From Acidobacteriota bacterium (lineage in GTDB: Bacteria > Acidobacteriota > Terriglobia > Bryobacterales > Bryobacteraceae), in contig JANXSF010000041.1 in assembly GCA_025352795.1 (NCBI GenBank), positions 124,001 to 188,000 on the forward strand: a stretch of DNA of 64,000 bases, in the 5' to 3' direction. The translations under genes and the position numbers were made by a program. Below are positions 52,901-60,107 of the stretch, in pieces (position 1 is the first letter of the stretch; each line of letters begins with the position of its first letter). The notes below the pieces were generated by a model, which ran no database searches, was not told the DNA's origin, and worked only from the letters and a program-made list of their open reading frames with translations.

Positions 52901-53629
52901 GGCCTTGGCCGCTTGCCGTTTTAGGGAATTCACCTGACGGCCAACTTCTTCCAAAATGTCGAACACGCGCGACAAATTAGCCTTGGCTCCTTCCAACTTC
53001 GCTTCGGCCAAACGACGCTTGGTCTTGAAGCGAGTAATGCCGGCGGCTTCTTCAATCACAGCCCGACGATCATGCGGACGGCTGCTTAAAATTTGCCCGA
53101 TTCTGCCCTGCTCAATAATGGCGTAGGATTCCGGTCCCAGGCCCGAGCCCATAAAGATGTCCTGAATATCGCGCAGGCGGGCGGCCTTGCCGTCAATTAG
53201 ATATTCACTCTCACCAGACCGGAACAAGCGACGGGTGATCACAATGTCACGCTTACGGTCTGGCTTATCAGAAGGAATATTGCCGGTGGGAGCAGCGGCG
53301 ATGATATCGGCCCCTGGTGGAAGTTCAATTACCTCCATACTGAGCGGTGAAGGCTCAATGCGAGGGTCGGTTAAGGTCATTGTTACCGACGCCATGCCCA
53401 ACGGCTTACGATCCCGTGTCCCCGCGAAGATCACATCTTCCATGCGAGCACCACGCAGACTCTTGGCCGATTGTTCGCCCAGCGCCCAACTAATGGCATC
53501 GCTTAAATTCGATTTTCCGCAACCGTTTGGGCCCACCACAGCGGCCACACCGCTGCCATGAAAACGCATTTCCGTGCGATCTGCGAACGATTTAAAACCT
53601 TGGATTTCGATCTTCTTCAGTTTGAGCAA
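49916..53629 (-). CDS. smc: chromosome segregation ATPase SMC
   Basis: A full-length 1237-residue SMC protein. The Walker A is GPNGCGKS (33-40) in the N-terminal head. Long coiled coils flank a hinge at about residues 510-680 (AGVLADFVEVDPTYEKAAEE; GRATFLVHPEPGSEF). The C-terminal head carries the signature LLSGGEKSLTAMALLMAI and Walker B FCILDEVDAPLDEANTA. SMC dimers with ScpAB compact and separate chromosomes; scpA and scpB are not in this window. The start is ATG 53629, with a TTGCTT-17-TACTAT promoter 90 bases upstream and a terminator at the end, so it is probably monocistronic. Confidence 0.96.
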   Translation of the reverse strand: MLKLKKIEIQGFKSFADRTEMRFHGSGVAAVVGPNGCGKSNLSDAISWALGEQSAKSLRGARMEDVIFAGTRDRKPLGMASVTMTLTDPRIEPSPLSMEVIELPPGADIIAAAPTGNIPSDKPDRKRDIVITRRLFRSGESEYLIDGKAARLRDIQDIFMGSGLGPESYAIIEQGRIGQILSSRPHDRRAVIEEAAGITRFKTKRRLAEAKLEGAKANLSRVFDILEEVGRQVNSLKRQAAKAKRWEELKTEMVAHLRRLLAGKFKTLDRDANKASLELQMASAALTELVTEVQLKEKEQSSLQEEFYKLEQDLTEKRKLLSEYRVDAERTSGRIQTQAQQIAAIEQRLGQGEAESQNVEMRLGRLAEEGLQNEQSLKQLETETESARQRLALKNVERTRLEQDLRGREGAIEQARREVLRLLGESSTLRNQLAQVDEYLASTDRDRARAQKEEEISCGELVRIEGSRKEMTDRVASRQMELESLVDRRKGVESTLGERKQLMQESRRQLDQFRNEVSRLKARKDSLAEILSHRAYTTESVKRLFTAVERGQAQDLKPAGVLADFVEVDPTYEKAAEEFLHDELEYVVVHHWHQAESGIDLMRGDLDGRATFLVHPEPGSEFASIPTKEPAIGPETGLQCRLSDVLKMTNGLTKAPAELLPRLARCYLASDRASAQRLAVQYPDLYFLLADGVCYHGHAVSGGRKTGSGPLALKRELREVSGLWATRNRQMEGTTVQIEELELEIQRLSEDLEQLRQSQQKEEKEALALDHETRKLNEELARTNQRLSVARLELERLARESERALAQRETNHAAIAQREQGRQAQELALEAARALLTELQSGVSRVVEDHSVLRVEMASLDERRRSEAQVRDRLEGQRRDATRRKEELSVEMERLGVNRARLLADNIEMDTLAQRLAEQVTQTQGEVSNLAGQDEKMRAALSALDEALKQRRSGLESAHENKSRIELELVRLQSDLKHLEETGRKELNCSPQELMEAEPNELDEDALTAAETQYMEVRGRIEALGAVNPQALEEYNEAQQRYDFLNTQRQDLLDSIRDTEKAIQEIDVESRKRFQEAFEHININFREMFKTLFGGGTGEMRLTDESNVGESGIEMVASPPGKRLQNVLLLSGGEKSLTAMALLMAIFKYQPSPFCILDEVDAPLDEANTARLAKLLKEMAGDTQFIVITHAKRTMEAAGTMYGVTMEEPGVSKLVSVKFNAAPIPVSEPKAMAAHAN

Positions 53630-53718
53630 GGCTTAAGCCCTCTTCTTCGTTGAAATTTTGACTTTCGCACTGTTGTCTCTTAAGACGAGAGAGTTTCAGT
53701 GGCTCAGGGGATGAGGTT

Positions 53719-53747
53719 ATAGTAAACCGCCCTAAGGTAAAAAGCAA
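53719..53747 (-). promoter_or_regulatory. probable promoter for smc
   Basis: On the minus strand TTGCTT (53747-53742) and TACTAT (53724-53719) are separated by exactly 17 bases. The start of transcription would fall about 80-85 bases before the smc ATG. Confidence 0.5.
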
Positions 53748-53754
53748 GGAAGAG

Positions 53755-53778
53755 GACCACATCTTCTAGTGGTCTTTT
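53755..53778 (+). terminator. weak intrinsic terminator-like hairpin
   Basis: A 6-bp stem GACCAC/GTGGTC with an 8-base loop followed by TTTT on the plus strand, in the gap between smc and the helix-hairpin-helix gene. No plus-strand gene lies upstream, so the assignment is weak. Confidence 0.35.
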
Positions 53779-53963
53779 GGAAAAAGATACTACATGTTGT
53801 GCAAACTATGCGAAATCCCTTTGTTTGGAATCAGTTAAGACTGCAGTAGAGAAGGGTTAGACGAAGGGTTTCCCTGCATGTTACAGGTTCTAGAAGGCTA
53901 CCGAATCAGAGATGGAACTGGAGGGAGTTTTTGCCGACGAAGACGGGCCTTCGTCGGCTTTTT
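53779..53963 (+). ncRNA. candidate non-coding RNA in the smc upstream gap
   Basis: The 347-base gap 53630-53976 holds no credible gene. It contains the smc promoter, and the plus strand ends in a strong intrinsic terminator (53933-53963), though no plus-strand coding gene precedes it. A small RNA of about 100-180 bases would account for this. Imperfect pairing such as GAAATCCCT with AGGGTTTCC is visible inside. The 5' end and family are unknown. Confidence 0.25.
53933..53963 (+). terminator. strong intrinsic terminator on the plus strand
   Basis: A perfect 10-bp stem GCCGACGAAG/CTTCGTCGGC with a 6-base loop is followed by TTTTT. On the minus strand the tail is A-rich, so it does not serve the helix-hairpin-helix gene ending at 53977. 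It needs a plus-strand transcript to act on. Confidence 0.75.
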
Positions 53964-53976
53964 CAGGTGAGGAAAA

Positions 53977-54582
53977 CTACTTTTTTTCGGTCATTTTTTC
54001 TTTCGATTCATGGGCACCCATTTTGACCGCATCGGCTTCGGTCATGTACTTGCCCTTTTTGGTGCGGCCATACCAACGATCGCCTTCCTTGTGGAATACT
54101 TTGCTTTCTTCGTTGACCCAAACCATTCCATTGCCACCGCCAGCGGCCATGGGCATTGTCGGAGCATTGGCCATACCCTTTGTCTTGGCGGTTTTGGCTG
54201 CTGCGGCAGGCGCGGCTGCGGCATCGGGCATTTTACCCATAGCAGGCTTTGCCATAGGAGCTGCAGCAGCAGCACCCACCTTCAACATGGGTGTGATCTC
54301 TTTCAATTGATTCGCGGAAATTCCAGCCTTAGCCAGATCAGCTACTGAGGTATACGGGCGACCTGCAATGATCTTCTTAGACGTTGCCGCGCCAATTCCT
54401 TTTACTGATTCCAATTCATCTGCTGAAGCACTGTTGATATCAACAGGTGCGGTGGCCACCATTTTGGCCTTTTTCTCAACTTTTGCTTTTTCTTTTTTAA
54501 CGGCCTGACCCTGCGCGCTGGGGGCGACGACGAGAAGACAGACTAACCCGAATCCGAGTAATGCTTGTTTCACAAATTTCAT
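53977..54582 (-). CDS. exported helix-hairpin-helix (ComEA-like) protein
   Basis: A 201-residue exported protein (signal peptide to about residue 26, ending SAQGQ). A Lys-rich linker leads to a ComEA-type helix-hairpin-helix domain at about residues 46-100 (VDINSASADELESVKGIGAA, then RPYTSVADLAKAGISANQL), which binds DNA backbones. An Ala/Pro/Lys/Met-rich low-complexity linker follows. A C-terminal module (VWVNEESKVFHKEGDRWYGR, KKGKYMTEADAVKMGAHES) is also seen in other Acidobacterial exported proteins. ATG 54582 is used because AAGGA lies 10 bases upstream. DNA uptake or periplasmic DNA binding is inferred. Confidence 0.8.
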   Translation of the reverse strand: MKFVKQALLGFGLVCLLVVAPSAQGQAVKKEKAKVEKKAKMVATAPVDINSASADELESVKGIGAATSKKIIAGRPYTSVADLAKAGISANQLKEITPMLKVGAAAAAPMAKPAMGKMPDAAAAPAAAAKTAKTKGMANAPTMPMAAGGGNGMVWVNEESKVFHKEGDRWYGRTKKGKYMTEADAVKMGAHESKEKMTEKK

Positions 54583-54795
54583 AATTACCACTTCCTTAAG
54601 TTCATTTGGCGGCAGTTTATAGTCCCTGCACGCACATGCTTTGTTTAGAGCACGTAAAACAAAAGTAGCACTTTATGTGTTATGGATTTATTATATTTTC
54701 GTAATCTTTCGTAGTAACGGTACTCTCAATATGCGCAACCCGATAGACATTGGTATGATCCATCCGAAGCAGTGTTATCCTGGTATGGAACCTTC

Positions 54796-55701
54796 ATGCA
54801 ACCACGAACTTTGAGCCACCTGCGGGCACTTGAAGCCGAAAGTATTCACATCATTCGCGAAGTGATGGCGGAATTTTCCAAGCCCGTAATGCTGTATTCC
54901 ATTGGGAAAGATAGCTCCGTAATGGTGCGCTTGGCGCAAAAAGCTTTTTACCCGGCACGCATTCCATTTCCATTACTGCACGTGGACACCACCTATAAAT
55001 TTCAGGAAATGATCAGCTTTCGTGACGATTTTGTTAAGTCCATTGGCGCCGATCTGATTGTCCGTACCAACACGGAAGCCATTGAAGCCGGGGCTAACCC
55101 GTTCGACCTGGGCACCCAGCGTTGTTGCGCCTTGCTCAAAACCAAAGCCTTGCTCGACGCATTGGCAGAAGGCGGTTATGATGCCGCATTTGGCGGAGCC
55201 CGTCGTGATGAAGAAAAAAGCCGGGCCAAAGAACGGATCTATTCTTTCCGCGACAAATTTGGGCAGTGGGATCCGAAAAATCAGCGCCCGGAACTTTGGA
55301 ATGTTTACAATTCGCGCGTGGAAAAGGGCGAGACCATCCGTGTGTTTCCGTTGTCCAACTGGACGGAAACTGATGTTTGGAACTACATTCAACTGGAAAA
55401 TATTCCCATTGTTCCTCTCTACTATGCCAAGGAAAGGCAGATGGTGTTACGCCACGGCCAATTGATTCCCCTGGAACACAATATGCGCCTGACCGATGGC
55501 GAACAGCCGCAAATGGTGATGAGCCGGATGCGCAGCCTGGGTTGCACTTACTGCACCGGCGCCATCAAATCCGAAGCCACGAACCTTACCCAAATCGTTA
55601 CTGAACTTACTGAATTCCGTCGATCGGAACGGGAAAACCGCATTATTGATCACGATACCGAAGGGTCAATGGAAATGAAAAAGCGTGAGGGGTACTTCTA
55701 A
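54796..55701 (+). CDS. cysD: sulfate adenylyltransferase subunit 2
   Basis: A 301-residue enzyme that with CysN makes adenylyl sulfate from ATP and sulfate in assimilation. The PP-loop motif is [20 protein letters not shown] near residue 33, and family blocks [37 protein letters not shown] and the C-terminal [12 protein letters not shown] are intact. ATG 54796 has GGA 7 bases upstream; a GTG at 54772 is an alternative. The CysN gene starts one base after its stop. No clear upstream promoter was found in the 213-base gap; the region is AT-rich (54665-54700). Confidence 0.93.
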   Translation: MQPRTLSHLRALEAESIHIIREVMAEFSKPVMLYSIGKDSSVMVRLAQKAFYPARIPFPLLHVDTTYKFQEMISFRDDFVKSIGADLIVRTNTEAIEAGANPFDLGTQRCCALLKTKALLDALAEGGYDAAFGGARRDEEKSRAKERIYSFRDKFGQWDPKNQRPELWNVYNSRVEKGETIRVFPLSNWTETDVWNYIQLENIPIVPLYYAKERQMVLRHGQLIPLEHNMRLTDGEQPQMVMSRMRSLGCTYCTGAIKSEATNLTQIVTELTEFRRSERENRIIDHDTEGSMEMKKREGYF

Positions 55702-55702
55702 C

Positions 55703-57394
55703 ATGATTGAAGAACCCAAGGAATTACTGCGATTTTCCACGGCGGGAAGTGTGGATGACGGCAAGTCCACTTTGATTGGTCGTCTGTTGCTGGAAACCGG
55801 CTCTGTGTATGAAGATCAACTGGCCGCCGTAGCCAAATCCGGCATTAACCGATCCACAGGTCCCATTGACCTTTCCTTGCTCACCGATGGCTTGCGTGCC
55901 GAACGCGAACAGGGCATTACGATTGATGTAGCCTATCGTTATTTTCAAACACCACGGCGCAAGTTCATCATCGCCGATACACCGGGTCATGAACAGTACA
56001 CCCGCAACATGGCTACCGGGGCTTCCACTGCCGACTTAGCCATTGTGCTGATTGATGCCCGCAAAGGTGTGCTGCCGCAATCGAAACGTCATGCGTTCAT
56101 CGCATCTCTGCTGGGAATTCCGCACGTCGCTGTGGCCATAAATAAGATGGATTTAGTAGATTTCAGTGAGACGGTTTTCCATAGCATTGAAGCAGATTTC
56201 CGAGCTTTCGCTGCCGATCTGCAAATTCCCTTACTCCAGTTTTTTCCGGTTAGTGCGCTCGATGGCGACAACATTGTTTCAAAGAGCGCTCGCACACCTT
56301 GGTACAAAGGTCCGGCGATGCTTGAATACTTGGAAACCGTGCCGCTGGATGCTGGCCGTAACTTCAAAGATTTGCGTTTTCCCGTGCAATATGTCGTACG
56401 CCCTAATTTGGATTTCCGAGGATTTGCTGGTCAGTTGGCTTCCGGTATTTTGCGGCCTGGCGATACGGTGATGGCCCTGCCCAGTGGTCGCACAACAAAA
56501 GTGAAGTCGCTTCCCAGCTTCGATGGTCCCTTAACCGAAGCCTTTCCGCCGATGGCTGTGACGGTGGAGTTGGAAGACGAAATCGACATTAGCCGGGGTG
56601 ACATGCTGGTGGACCCTCTTCGAATGCCGCATGTATCGCGTCGTCTTGAAGCCCACATTGTTTGGATGCAGGAAGCGCCACTCGAAGCAGGCAATGCTTA
56701 CTTACTGAAGCACACTACGCAAACTGTCACTGCGCATATCACTGAAATTCGCCATCGGATCGACATCAATACAATGGCCAAGCAGCCAGCTACAGGCTTG
56801 GGGCTTAACGAAATCGGACTGGTGCAGATCGAAGCCAAGCGGCCCTTGTTTTACGATATTTATCGGGAGAATCGGAACACTGGTTGCTTTATTCTGATCG
56901 ACCCTGAAACCAACGCTACCGCCGGGGCAGGCATGATTACGGAGGCTGCGTGGGCTGGTGGGGGTCGGCGCAAACAAACTTCTTTGCAATTGGAAGAAGG
57001 CGTGCTGACTCCGGCTGAACGGTATAAGCGCAACGGCCATTATCCAGTTACAATCTGGTTGACCGCCCGCAAAGAGCTTGCCTATCTATTGGAACGTCGC
57101 CTATTTGATCGCGGCTGCCAAGTGCATGTGCTAGCTGACGATCATGAAACCAACCTACTGCCGGAATTTGCTTCCGTTCTGAATCATGCAGGAGTGATGG
57201 CTATTTGCTCTATCGCATCCGACGATAATTCTGAGCGGGATCGGGCTGCTGCGGCCATCGACAGGTTTGTGGCAATTGACCCCGCTGAGCTTTCCACTAA
57301 CGATGATCATGCGGTGAATATGATTTTGTCACGATTGGAACAGACTGGATTTCTACCAAGTGAGATATCATTTGACTCCGGTGAAGGCATCTAA
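55703..57394 (+). CDS. cysN: sulfate adenylyltransferase subunit 1 fused to a P-loop-less APS-kinase-like tail
   Basis: A 563-residue protein. Residues 1-430 are CysN, the GTPase that drives ATP sulfurylase: G1 GSVDDGKST (15-23), DTPGHEQ (92-98), NKMD (147-150) and the two beta-barrel domains. Residues about 436-551 resemble APS kinase (RYKRNGHYPVTIWLT; YLLERRLFDRGCQVHVLADD). The Walker A GxSGSGKS expected after VTIWLT is absent: the sequence goes straight to ARKELAY, and the central substrate part is shortened. Ordinary CysN is about 475 and CysNC about 630 residues, so this is a CysNC with an eroded kinase half. ATG 55703 has AGGGG upstream. Confidence 0.86.
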   Translation: MIEEPKELLRFSTAGSVDDGKSTLIGRLLLETGSVYEDQLAAVAKSGINRSTGPIDLSLLTDGLRAEREQGITIDVAYRYFQTPRRKFIIADTPGHEQYTRNMATGASTADLAIVLIDARKGVLPQSKRHAFIASLLGIPHVAVAINKMDLVDFSETVFHSIEADFRAFAADLQIPLLQFFPVSALDGDNIVSKSARTPWYKGPAMLEYLETVPLDAGRNFKDLRFPVQYVVRPNLDFRGFAGQLASGILRPGDTVMALPSGRTTKVKSLPSFDGPLTEAFPPMAVTVELEDEIDISRGDMLVDPLRMPHVSRRLEAHIVWMQEAPLEAGNAYLLKHTTQTVTAHITEIRHRIDINTMAKQPATGLGLNEIGLVQIEAKRPLFYDIYRENRNTGCFILIDPETNATAGAGMITEAAWAGGGRRKQTSLQLEEGVLTPAERYKRNGHYPVTIWLTARKELAYLLERRLFDRGCQVHVLADDHETNLLPEFASVLNHAGVMAICSIASDDNSERDRAAAAIDRFVAIDPAELSTNDDHAVNMILSRLEQTGFLPSEISFDSGEGI

Positions 57395-57515
57395 ATAACT
57401 GCGCAAACGCTTTGTAACTGCAACGGAATGACATCATTTGTATCTGGTATGTATCTTACGCAGACACATACAAATCGTGGTTCCATAGTTACTAAGTCAA
57501 CTTCAGTTTTTATCA

Positions 57516-57544
57516 TTGACCTGTCTTAATAGTCATGGTACTAT
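57516..57544 (+). promoter_or_regulatory. promoter of the first tandem paralogue
   Basis: TTGACC (57516-57521), a 17-base spacer and TACTAT (57539-57544) form a strong sigma-70-type promoter, 38 bases before the ATG. The spacer end TAGTCATGG and the -10 are identical to those of the second paralogue. The 188-base gap before it after cysN shows nothing else I can name. Confidence 0.65.
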
Positions 57545-57582
57545 CCTAGAGATTTTCAACCTCTTTAGGAGATTTCATAACC

Positions 57583-58605
57583 ATGAAATTATTTACCCCC
57601 CGCATTGTTATTACTTGCGCGCTGTCTTTGTTCTGTGCGGCGCAGGCAAATGCGCAGTGCAACCCAAACCCCGTTAGCGATCCACTCAACAACACCACCT
57701 GGGCCTTCCACGCGGAAGCTACCGACTATCAACCACAAGGAAGCGCTTCTATTGGCACTTTTTCTGTAAACAGAATCGCTGACCCACGCAATGCCGGTCA
57801 ATTCGTACTGGCACTCACTGGAACCATGACGGTCAACGCTGGCGATAGAATCATCCGCTTGACTTCCACCACTGGCAAAGTTCAATATCAGTGCGATCCA
57901 CTTACCAACGCACTTCGCGGCGGAACTTTACAATTTTCTGATGGCTCACAAGCGATCCTTTGGCAGTTCGTTTTCCGCAACGGAAATTACAATACGCTGT
58001 TTATGGTGAATGAGGTTTACATCGACAACGCTTTCCTTGCGAAAGTTCTTCGCGGAACTGCTGTAAAAGTGGTGAACCAACAGCCCTGCCCAGCGAATCC
58101 ACTACTGGTGCTAGATAACACTAGCTCAGCTCCCAATGGTTGGTCGTTACAAACGGAATCCGCTGTCTACGGCAATGTCAATGGAACTTCTGCAATCGGG
58201 ATACTGAACGGTAGATTCACAAGCGATCGCACCGGACAAGGTTCTCTGTCTGGCACCATCACAACTAATATTGGTAGTGCATTCGGACTCACCGGGAATA
58301 GCGTGACTCGGCTGGCAGATACCAGTGGCCGTTATGAAGTTTATGCTGGTTGCACTGGCGGGGCAATGTCCTTTGTATTGGGCACTGCTGCTGCTCAGTA
58401 TGAATTTGTCTTTGCTTCAGGCGACTATTCGGAACTCTTCCTTCTGGGCACAACCAGTCGTCAGCAGAACATTACAATAATGTGGGACAGCTTCAAAACC
58501 CTTGGACCCAAGCCAGAGCTTGTTCTTTCAAGACCATCGGAAAATCTTCTTATATTTCCATCGGGAGCTGCTGATATCCTCAAAGGGACATTGAGTAAGT
58601 TCTAA
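57583..58605 (+). CDS. exported protein of unknown function, tandem paralogue 1
   Basis: A 340-residue protein with a signal peptide (residues 1-24, ending AQANAQ). The mature part is beta-rich and appears internally duplicated: SIGTFSVNRIAD and TSAIGILNGRFTSDR head two similar halves, joined near the QQPCPANPLLVLDN element. Paired cysteines suggest disulfides. I do not recognise a family. The neighbour at 58893 is a clear paralogue (shared GKVQYQCD, QQPCPANP and GNSV.RLAD). RBS TAGGAGA lies about 9 bases before the start. Confidence 0.7.
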   Translation: MKLFTPRIVITCALSLFCAAQANAQCNPNPVSDPLNNTTWAFHAEATDYQPQGSASIGTFSVNRIADPRNAGQFVLALTGTMTVNAGDRIIRLTSTTGKVQYQCDPLTNALRGGTLQFSDGSQAILWQFVFRNGNYNTLFMVNEVYIDNAFLAKVLRGTAVKVVNQQPCPANPLLVLDNTSSAPNGWSLQTESAVYGNVNGTSAIGILNGRFTSDRTGQGSLSGTITTNIGSAFGLTGNSVTRLADTSGRYEVYAGCTGGAMSFVLGTAAAQYEFVFASGDYSELFLLGTTSRQQNITIMWDSFKTLGPKPELVLSRPSENLLIFPSGAADILKGTLSKF

Positions 58606-58611
58606 CAGAGT

Positions 58612-58645
58612 AAGGGACAGGTCAGCTTGGCCTGTTCCTTCTTCT
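58612..58645 (+). terminator. terminator after the first tandem paralogue
   Basis: AAGGGACAGG and CCTGTTCCTT pair with one mismatch across a 9-base loop, followed by CTTCTTCT. It lies 7 bases after the stop and separates the two paralogue transcripts. Confidence 0.6.
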
Positions 58646-58805
58646 AGCTCCGCAGTAATCAAGCAGTAGCAATCCCGCTACTGAGCAACTTCAAAATGAA
58701 ATCTTTTGTATTCGACTTAGAACCTATCTTAGTAAGTGGAATGCTACTCCTGCGAACTTAGTCATTCGTAGTTCTATGAGTTATGGATCCACTTACACTT
58801 TTTTC

Positions 58806-58835
58806 TTGAACAAAGCTTCATAGTCATGGTACTAT
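58806..58835 (+). promoter_or_regulatory. promoter of the second tandem paralogue
   Basis: TTGAAC (58806-58811), an 18-base spacer and TACTAT (58830-58835). The stretch ATAGTCATGGTACTATC (58820-58836) is identical to 57529-57545 upstream of the first paralogue, so the promoter was duplicated with the gene. Confidence 0.65.
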
Positions 58836-58892
58836 CTAGCCGGTAGTTCCTCCTTGTCGCGATGCGAAAGGAGCCCCCTCAGGAGATACATC

Positions 58893-59882
58893 ATGAAATT
58901 GTATTCGAAAATAGCTTCTTATTTCGCGGCGTCAATGTTACTGACGTCGCTGGCAATGGCCGTCCCGCAGGTTGTCCCCTGCCCTGCTTCCGCAGGTAAC
59001 CCCCTCAACGGTACTAACTGGGCCTTCCATTGGGAATCGTCCGATTTTTTCCAATCGGACTCAGCAGCCATTGGAACCTTTTCTATTAATCAAGTGGCAG
59101 ACTCTCGCGGTGGCGGCACCACACTGGTATTGACGGGTAACATGACCGTTAATGCGCAAGACCAAGTGTCACGGTTGGCTTCCACCAACGGCAAGGTTCA
59201 GTATCAATGTGATGACACAGGCATCCGTGGCGGTAATTTGCAGTTCAACGACGGCCAAAATCCCACAGTCTGGGAATTTGTTTTCGCCAGTTCCGCCCAA
59301 AATGAAATGTATTTGGTGAATCAATACTATTACGGCGGAGCTGGCTTCTCAAAGGTGCTAAAAGGTTCAGCAGTTAGAATTGACGGCCAGCAGCCTTGCC
59401 CCGCCAATCCAATGACGGCACTGGACAATGCCCTGGCCCCAGCCACCCTGGGATGGTCTTTCCGAACTTCAACAGTTTTTAGCGGCACGGTGGGAACCTC
59501 GGCGATTGGAATCATCAATGGTCGCCTTGCTTCTGCAGCCGACCGTACGGGTCTGGGCGCTATCACTGGAACCATCACCACAAATACCAGCGCGGGGTTT
59601 ATAGGCAATTCTGTTAGCCGGTTGGCGGACATCTTTGGTAGGTACCAGGTTTACGGTCCTACAGCGGGTGGCGGCAGCGGAGCTGGCTGTGCAGGCGGCA
59701 CACTGTCCTTCCTGGTTGGTTCGTATGCTGCGCAGTATGAGTATGTCTTTGCCGATGGCGCACACTCGCAACTATTCCTGTTAAGCACCAACGCAACCTC
59801 AAACGCCGGGCCATTCACTTCACGCCCGACCAATGGACGCTACAGCAGCGATATGTTAATCGGTTTCATGCGGAAGTACTAG
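58893..59882 (+). CDS. exported protein of unknown function, tandem paralogue 2
   Basis: A 329-residue paralogue of the preceding gene with a signal peptide (to about residue 23). It shares NPLNGTNWAFHWESSDF, AAIGTFSINQVADS, GKVQYQCD, QQPCPANPMTALDN, TSAIGIINGRLAS and GNSVSRLADIFGRYQVY. The same two-fold repeat is visible. A Gly-rich loop (AGGGSGAGCAGG) is inserted near residue 270. The real start is ATG 58893, with AGGAGA 7 bases upstream, not the longer frame from 58854. Function unknown. Confidence 0.7.
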   Translation: MKLYSKIASYFAASMLLTSLAMAVPQVVPCPASAGNPLNGTNWAFHWESSDFFQSDSAAIGTFSINQVADSRGGGTTLVLTGNMTVNAQDQVSRLASTNGKVQYQCDDTGIRGGNLQFNDGQNPTVWEFVFASSAQNEMYLVNQYYYGGAGFSKVLKGSAVRIDGQQPCPANPMTALDNALAPATLGWSFRTSTVFSGTVGTSAIGIINGRLASAADRTGLGAITGTITTNTSAGFIGNSVSRLADIFGRYQVYGPTAGGGSGAGCAGGTLSFLVGSYAAQYEYVFADGAHSQLFLLSTNATSNAGPFTSRPTNGRYSSDMLIGFMRKY

Positions 59883-59907
59883 TTTCCTTTTTTGCTGCGC
59901 AACTTAC

Positions 59908-59956
59908 ACTCCTGAAGAGCCGATCCTCAAACAGGTTCGGCTCTCGGGAGTTTTTT
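59908..59956 (+). terminator. intrinsic terminator after the second tandem paralogue
   Basis: ACTCCTGAAGAGCCGA pairs with TCGGCTCTCGGGAGT with one small interruption and is followed by TTTTTT. It ends the paralogue's transcript 26 bases after its stop. Confidence 0.85.
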
Positions 59957-59958
59957 CT

Positions 59959-60074
59959 TTAAACCTGAATTCCAGGCATCCTTGCCTGTCCCTTTCAGGC
60001 TCTCGAAAAGCATTCCGATGTAGAATAGGACAGGCCGGGAGGCCTATCCCACTAACCACGGAATTCAGGTTTAA
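59959..60074. repeat. 116-bp nested palindromic element
   Basis: Perfect 15-base arms TTAAACCTGAATTCC (59959-59973) and GGAATTCAGGTTTAA (60060-60074) enclose a second pair GCCTGTCC (59984-59991) and GGACAGGC (60028-60035). Nothing coding is visible between. It could be a REP/MITE-like dispersed element or a large RNA hairpin; only comparison with the rest of the genome would tell. Confidence 0.6.
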
Positions 60075-60107
60075 GAAGATGTATGTTGTGCAATAGAGAA
60101 TGGCCAG

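Noticed and set aside
53912-54310. Plus-strand open frame of 132 codons
   Set aside because: Overlaps the terminator and the antisense of the helix-hairpin-helix gene; composition is a mirror of its Ala/Lys-rich linker.
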